DNA from: Kordia sp.
GTDB lineage: Bacteria; Bacteroidota; Bacteroidia; Flavobacteriales; Flavobacteriaceae
NCBI RefSeq assembly: GCF_022447245.1
Contig: NZ_JAKVBC010000001.1
Coordinates: 1 to 64,000, forward strand
Direction of reading: 5' to 3'
DNA length: 64,000 nucleotides
In this document: positions 63,685-64,000 of the stretch, one piece after another
How the letters are laid out: every line of letters begins with the position of its first letter
Position numbering within the stretch: the first letter of the stretch is position 1
Notes under the pieces: model-generated
What the model saw: the letters and a program-made list of their open reading frames with translations, nothing else
What the model was told of the DNA's origin: nothing
Databases searched by the model: none
Translations under genes and position numbers: made by a program

Positions 63685-63928
63685 AGTTACTTCGGTCTGA
63701 TTTTACAATTTTCATAGTTAGTAGAATGTGTTCTGACTTTTCAAATGCTGTTTTCACTTCAGAAGTCAACAATTTCATAATTTCGTCATAGTCACCATAA
63801 ATTTGCGTGCTTAATGGATTTTCTAACACTGTATACTGAGATGTTCTTAATTTTTTAATAAAGTTGATAATAGGTGTTTCAAAGTCATCTTGCAAAGGTG
63901 TTAAGGTGAGTTCTACTGAGATGTTCAT
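63668..63928 (-). CDS. MTH1187/YkoF-family thiamine-binding protein
   Basis: An 86-residue protein of the DUF77/MTH1187 thiamine-binding family, starting VELTLTPL and including YGDYDEIMKLL. It has no signal peptide and binds thiamine or a related compound in solution. It is first of the minus-strand run thiamine-binding - PnuC-like - NadR-like - DUF4301. The 72 bp remaining upstream in the window show no riboswitch, so the promoter of the run was not fully seen. Confidence 0.82.
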   Translation of the reverse strand: MNISVELTLTPLQDDFETPIINFIKKLRTSQYTVLENPLSTQIYGDYDEIMKLLTSEVKTAFEKSEHILLTMKIVKSDRSNYEPVF

Positions 63929-64000
63929 TTTTTAGGTGTTTGACTATTGATTTGTCTTTTTGTTTATTCTTTGATTTGGCTGGTTGTTAAATGTATCTTC

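Noticed and set aside
1-64000. CRISPR arrays, prophage, insertion sequences, tRNA and rRNA genes
   Set aside because: I looked for regular spacer repeats, transposase or integrase motifs, tRNA T-loop strings and rRNA blocks on both strands and saw none; a computed scan could still find weak cases.

Overview
The window looks like a chromosomal segment of a low-G+C marine Bacteroidota of the family Flavobacteriaceae. Supporting signs are SusC-type TonB-dependent receptors with N-terminal carboxypeptidase-like domains, a type IX secretion C-terminal domain, many Bacteroidetes-specific families (DUF4271, DUF4296, DUF3098, DUF3127, DUF4301, DUF2490, PycTM), and promoters of the TTG-N18/19-TAnnTTTG type. 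The short peptide precursors starting MKKQN with a GG cleavage site remind me of Kordia; that genus call is an inference. I found no tRNA, rRNA, IS element, prophage or CRISPR array.

Layout. 0-12 kb is an accessory stretch. It holds an HD-domain/PycTM membrane fusion, a large GAF protein and an intact iron-sulfur/redox operon (Mrp ATPase, NifU-like, flavin reductase, ferredoxin), mixed with six broken genes: a small membrane protein, a Crp/Fnr regulator, a lipoprotein, a TPR-AraC regulator and two GG-leader peptide precursors. 12-23 kb has trmB with a LysE exporter and an alkyltransferase-like protein, a glycosyltransferase, a PhoR/PhoB-like two-component pair, and divergently a TonB receptor, a beta-helix lipoprotein and a T9SS cargo protein. 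23-42 kb is mostly housekeeping: LuxE-like acyl synthetase, Rieske-glutamate synthase fusion, tyrS, epimerase, pyrC operon, DUF4271-hemD, pckA, saccharopine-dehydrogenase-like enzyme, Lrp, zinc peptidase and leuS.

42-51 kb carries an LRR/zinc protein, a nonsense-broken gene and the cell-envelope cluster ftsX-DUF3098-uppP-truB. That cluster is split by an unrelated 1.1-kb insertion and its truB is frameshifted. Thioredoxin-like, tag, two exported proteins and aat follow. 51-57 kb has a short-chain fatty acid transporter, DUF3127, a flavin reductase, an orphan histidine kinase, a HIT protein and greA with a hairpin at its 5' end.

57-64 kb looks like a vitamin-uptake region. A TPP riboswitch precedes a TonB receptor, and on the same strand lie a thiamine-binding MTH1187-family protein, a PnuC-family transporter and a NadR-type kinase, probably a thiamine (or thiamine plus NAD precursor) salvage set. 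Between them sit two intact tandem peptide precursors that share an almost identical cysteine-bearing C-terminus and have no modification enzymes nearby. These four peptide loci (two dead, two intact) and the TPP leader are the most interesting parts of the window.
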